Assembly (NCBI GenBank): GCA_026874595.1
Contig: CM049315.1
Span: 60,014,889 to 60,078,888, forward strand
DNA length: 64,000 nt
Source: Sipunculus nudus
Taxonomy: Eukaryota; Annelida; Sipuncula; Golfingiida; Sipunculidae
Reading direction: 5' to 3'
Shown here: positions 61,601 to 64,000 of the stretch, one piece after another
Numbering within the stretch: position 1 is the stretch's first letter
How the letters are laid out: each line of letters begins with the position of its first letter
Position numbers and translations under genes: made by a program
Notes under the pieces: model-generated
Told to the model about the DNA's origin: nothing
Seen by the model: the letters and a program-made list of their open reading frames with translations, nothing else
Database searches by the model: none

Positions 61601-61860
61601 CCATGCAAGATTTCTTGAGATATTAAAGAATTTGTGTGATTTTCCCCAAAATTGGACCTATTCAAGGTCAAGGACACTCTCCTAGTAAAGGTCATGACCT
61701 CATTTTAAATAGGCGTCGTCCTCTCACCCATATCTATACATATACCAAGTTTGGTAAAGTTCCGTGAAATATTTTTTGGGTTATCGCGCCAACAAGATTT
61801 ATATGCGGCGGCGGGACCGGTATGAAAACATAGTATCCCCCGACTTTGTCTGGGGATACA
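58650..61860 (+). mobile_element. P4-family element with duplicated 3' end
   Basis: Same 5' end as 23801 (ACTAGACATTTC, hairpin, GTATCCCCAGAC). The core is longer, about 15 monomers against about 8. A complete 3' terminus is reached at 61521 ((CGG)5, hairpin), followed at once by a second copy of the last 340 bp ending at 61860 ((CGG)3, hairpin). GGTGGCGCCACC lies at 61185 and 61529. Confidence 0.82.
58810..60870 (+). repeat. P4 tandem core, about 15 monomers
   Basis: Type A (TGACCTTGACCTTTGACCTC) and type B (ACCTTTGACCTTGTGACCTC) monomers alternate every 140-148 bp. Repeated frames such as 59187-59372 and 60031-60216 are repeat by-products. Confidence 0.85.
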
Positions 61861-64000
61861 ATTACCAGAAATTCCTATACTCATATCACTGATGCAATAT
61901 TTACATTAAAATGAAAAGACACAAATTTTACTAAAACCTTAAATTATTTATTTTCACACATAAATCAAATTCTGTGTGAAATATAAGGGACATCCCCCGC
62001 CTGTATATAAAATTATTTAGAAACTTCTCAGGGATCTTACCAAAACCCTGTAAGTGTTAAAGAACATAGGAATTGACAAGCAGGAAAGACTGTGAGATTT
62101 AGCTCCCATCAGTTCAAACTTTGACTGTTGGAACTAAATGAATCTAATATGTAAACCAAAGTGACAAACACATTTATCAAAAGACATTATGTCAAGCCTA
62201 CCCTGAGACAAACAAGGACACCATTTCAGTGTTATCTATGATGCATGGTTCTTCATAAAATCAGACCTTTGGAACCAAGGGTACTCTATGCACCCACACA
62301 TGCATACCAGAGCTCCATAGCTGTCCCTGCCTTTACAGTTACAGGTTAAGTAAATAAATTTTTTAGCAGGTGGTTTCATTAAGTACAGGGTGCATTGAAT
62401 CCAGAACAGAGACTGGGCCTGATGTCACTGTCTGGTGCAAAAGTGTGACTTCACAGGCAAAAATTCAGAAATAACTTAAGCTTAGCAATATATGTTGTTT
62501 TTCTTCCCTAAAAATTTGAACTGGCAGTGTGAGAAATAGTAGGCTTTCGATGAGATCTATAGCATGTTTGGCACAAGGGTTTTCCCCTGTAGCTGACATC
62601 CCTGCTGAGTTGACAGTGCTCATAGATGTGCCAAGAGCTTTTGAACAAATCACTCAACCTCATGTCTTTTGTGGAAAAATAAAAAGAACAAATGTTTTTC
62701 TTCCAGGAACTTGTTTCAGTTTATAGACAAATCTAAATTGACAAATTGTCTGAAAGAGTTATATAATATAATGAGATTTGGAATATGTCTGCTTGACCTA
62801 CACTGTCCAGGAAAAACACAAATATAAGACTCATTCACAACAGAAAAAGTGATTACATATCAAATTGTAGTCACCATGAATACTTCAAATCTCTCTGTCT
62901 AGCTGAAGGATAGTCATTCAAAAGTAAAACGTGTGCAGTCATCTGCCACCACAAATGATGAAATAAACTGAAATAATTATGCTGATTCAATGTGATGAAC
63001 AGCAGAAAATATAAATTATTTACCAACCGGCTTTGTGTTAAAACTTCATGAAGAGTTCAGCTACAGTATACAACAGATGCTGAGAAATGACAAGTACTTT
63101 CAAAAGTTAATATATCAAGTGCTGGTAACAAGGATGAGAACTCACACCCGGGACAATAAATCAATAAGAAATTAATGTGATAATATCCAACATTTCTGGC
63201 ACAGAATGCTATTTTTTTTTTATTTGCTGAGGATAGCCAGCAACCTCTACAACAGCCAGCATAATATTGGCCTAGAGATAAACTAGCATATGCTGGTAAT
63301 TCTAACACCCAAAGATTCCCAGGGTTGTAGTTTTTCACAGCTCAAACAAGTTATTCAAAGAAAATATGGGCAAAATCTATTTAAAATATCATCATCCAAG
63401 TCTGTAGTGATCTTTATTCCTAGTGGCCTGAACAGCTTGTATGAAAGTACGGCAGCCATAGTATGGCATTGAAACATGCTTTTTAAGTATGAAATGACCA
63501 ATTTCTTAATTTTAATCTTTTAATTAAGGTGTATTTAAAGGCATACAAAGGACAAGATCTTTATTATGAAATACATGACAAAGTACACAGACATGGCAGA
63601 ATATAAGGTACCCGAATATATCTTTAACTTCTGGGATTATAGTCAATTTATGAAATAAGGTAGATAAGGGTCCATGACATAGCAAAAGACTATTAACGCA
63701 GTCTTAATGTTTAACTTCAAAATCCTGTAATGATAATTATAATTCAATTCAAATTGATTGAGAATGTATGGTATAACAGAAAATAAGAATAGTAGTTAAG
63801 CAGCTAGTCACTATAATTCAAGTCTGTTTACTAAATGACTTGTTGCCTTAAATTGACATTATACTACTGAGTCTTTCACTCTGTCTCTTTAAAATGTTAT
63901 CACTGAGCCATCATTAATGGAGTAACATAACCCAGAACCAGGAAATAACTTTCAACAGCTCTTTCATTATGATGTCACCCATTCTTGGGACCAAGTTATA
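61861..64000. other. No gene recognised
   Basis: AT-rich sequence. Frames at 62465-62653 (minus), 62529-62726 and 63057-63338 (minus) show no recognisable domain. Confidence 0.5.

Noticed and set aside
1-64000. CRISPR arrays
   Set aside because: The direct repeats have no unique spacers of constant length and belong to eukaryotic tandem or interspersed repeats.

Overview
This is an AT-rich, animal-type nuclear sequence. I see no operons, no compact gene layout and no intact host gene. The repeat content points to a marine invertebrate, most likely a lophotrochozoan and plausibly a bivalve mollusc. The main clue is the abundance of elements built like bivalve 'pearl' elements, now grouped with the Helentron-associated non-autonomous rolling-circle elements (HINEs). 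They have a short 5' hairpin, subterminal inverted repeats, a tandem core, a (GGAC)n or (CGG)n microsatellite and a 3' hairpin. The taxon is an inference. The window could be intergenic or lie inside a large intron.

I recognise five families sharing this plan, called P1 to P5 here. P1 begins ACAAGGGACC and ends CAGCTGAGCTAAAAA; copies lie at 2051-3773, 9534-12025, 30501-33132 (nested in another at 29644-35378) and 55978-57879. P2 begins ACAAGGC and ends CACAGGTTCGCTAAAAA; copies lie at 1-1663, 1705-7120 and 44394-47669. P3 is at 40193-41676, with a second 5' end at 44575. P4 is at 23801-25820 and 58650-61860, and P5 at 41814-42569. P2 and P3 carry tandem arrays around a perfect GGTGGCGCCACC palindrome. 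P4 carries arrays of nuclear-receptor-like TGACCT half-sites. Many copies are nested or chimeric.

Other mobile DNA: a 4.4-kb Jockey-like non-LTR retrotransposon at 19224-23635 with a 13-bp target-site duplication, a gag-like ORF1 and a broken ORF2 whose catalytic FADD is FADN; a 1.4-kb terminal-inverted-repeat transposon at 13460-14861 with a 9-bp target-site duplication and decayed Ulp1-protease and PHD-finger coding sequence; a pogo/Tigger-like DNA-binding domain remnant at 43661-43858 (minus); a 4.5-kb candidate element at 38592-43088 with subrepeat-rich inverted ends; and two short MITE-like copies.

Tandem arrays not tied to a family include a 45-bp minisatellite (8233-9180), a 44-bp array (17076-17335) and a 28-bp array (29400-29625). 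The rest (about 12.0-13.4, 14.9-19.2, 25.8-29.3, 35.8-38.5, 47.7-55.3 and 61.9-64.0 kb) shows no gene I can support. The genes present are all parts of transposons: the LINE encodes its own nucleic-acid-binding, endonuclease and reverse-transcriptase functions, and the HINEs would need a Helentron replicase encoded elsewhere.
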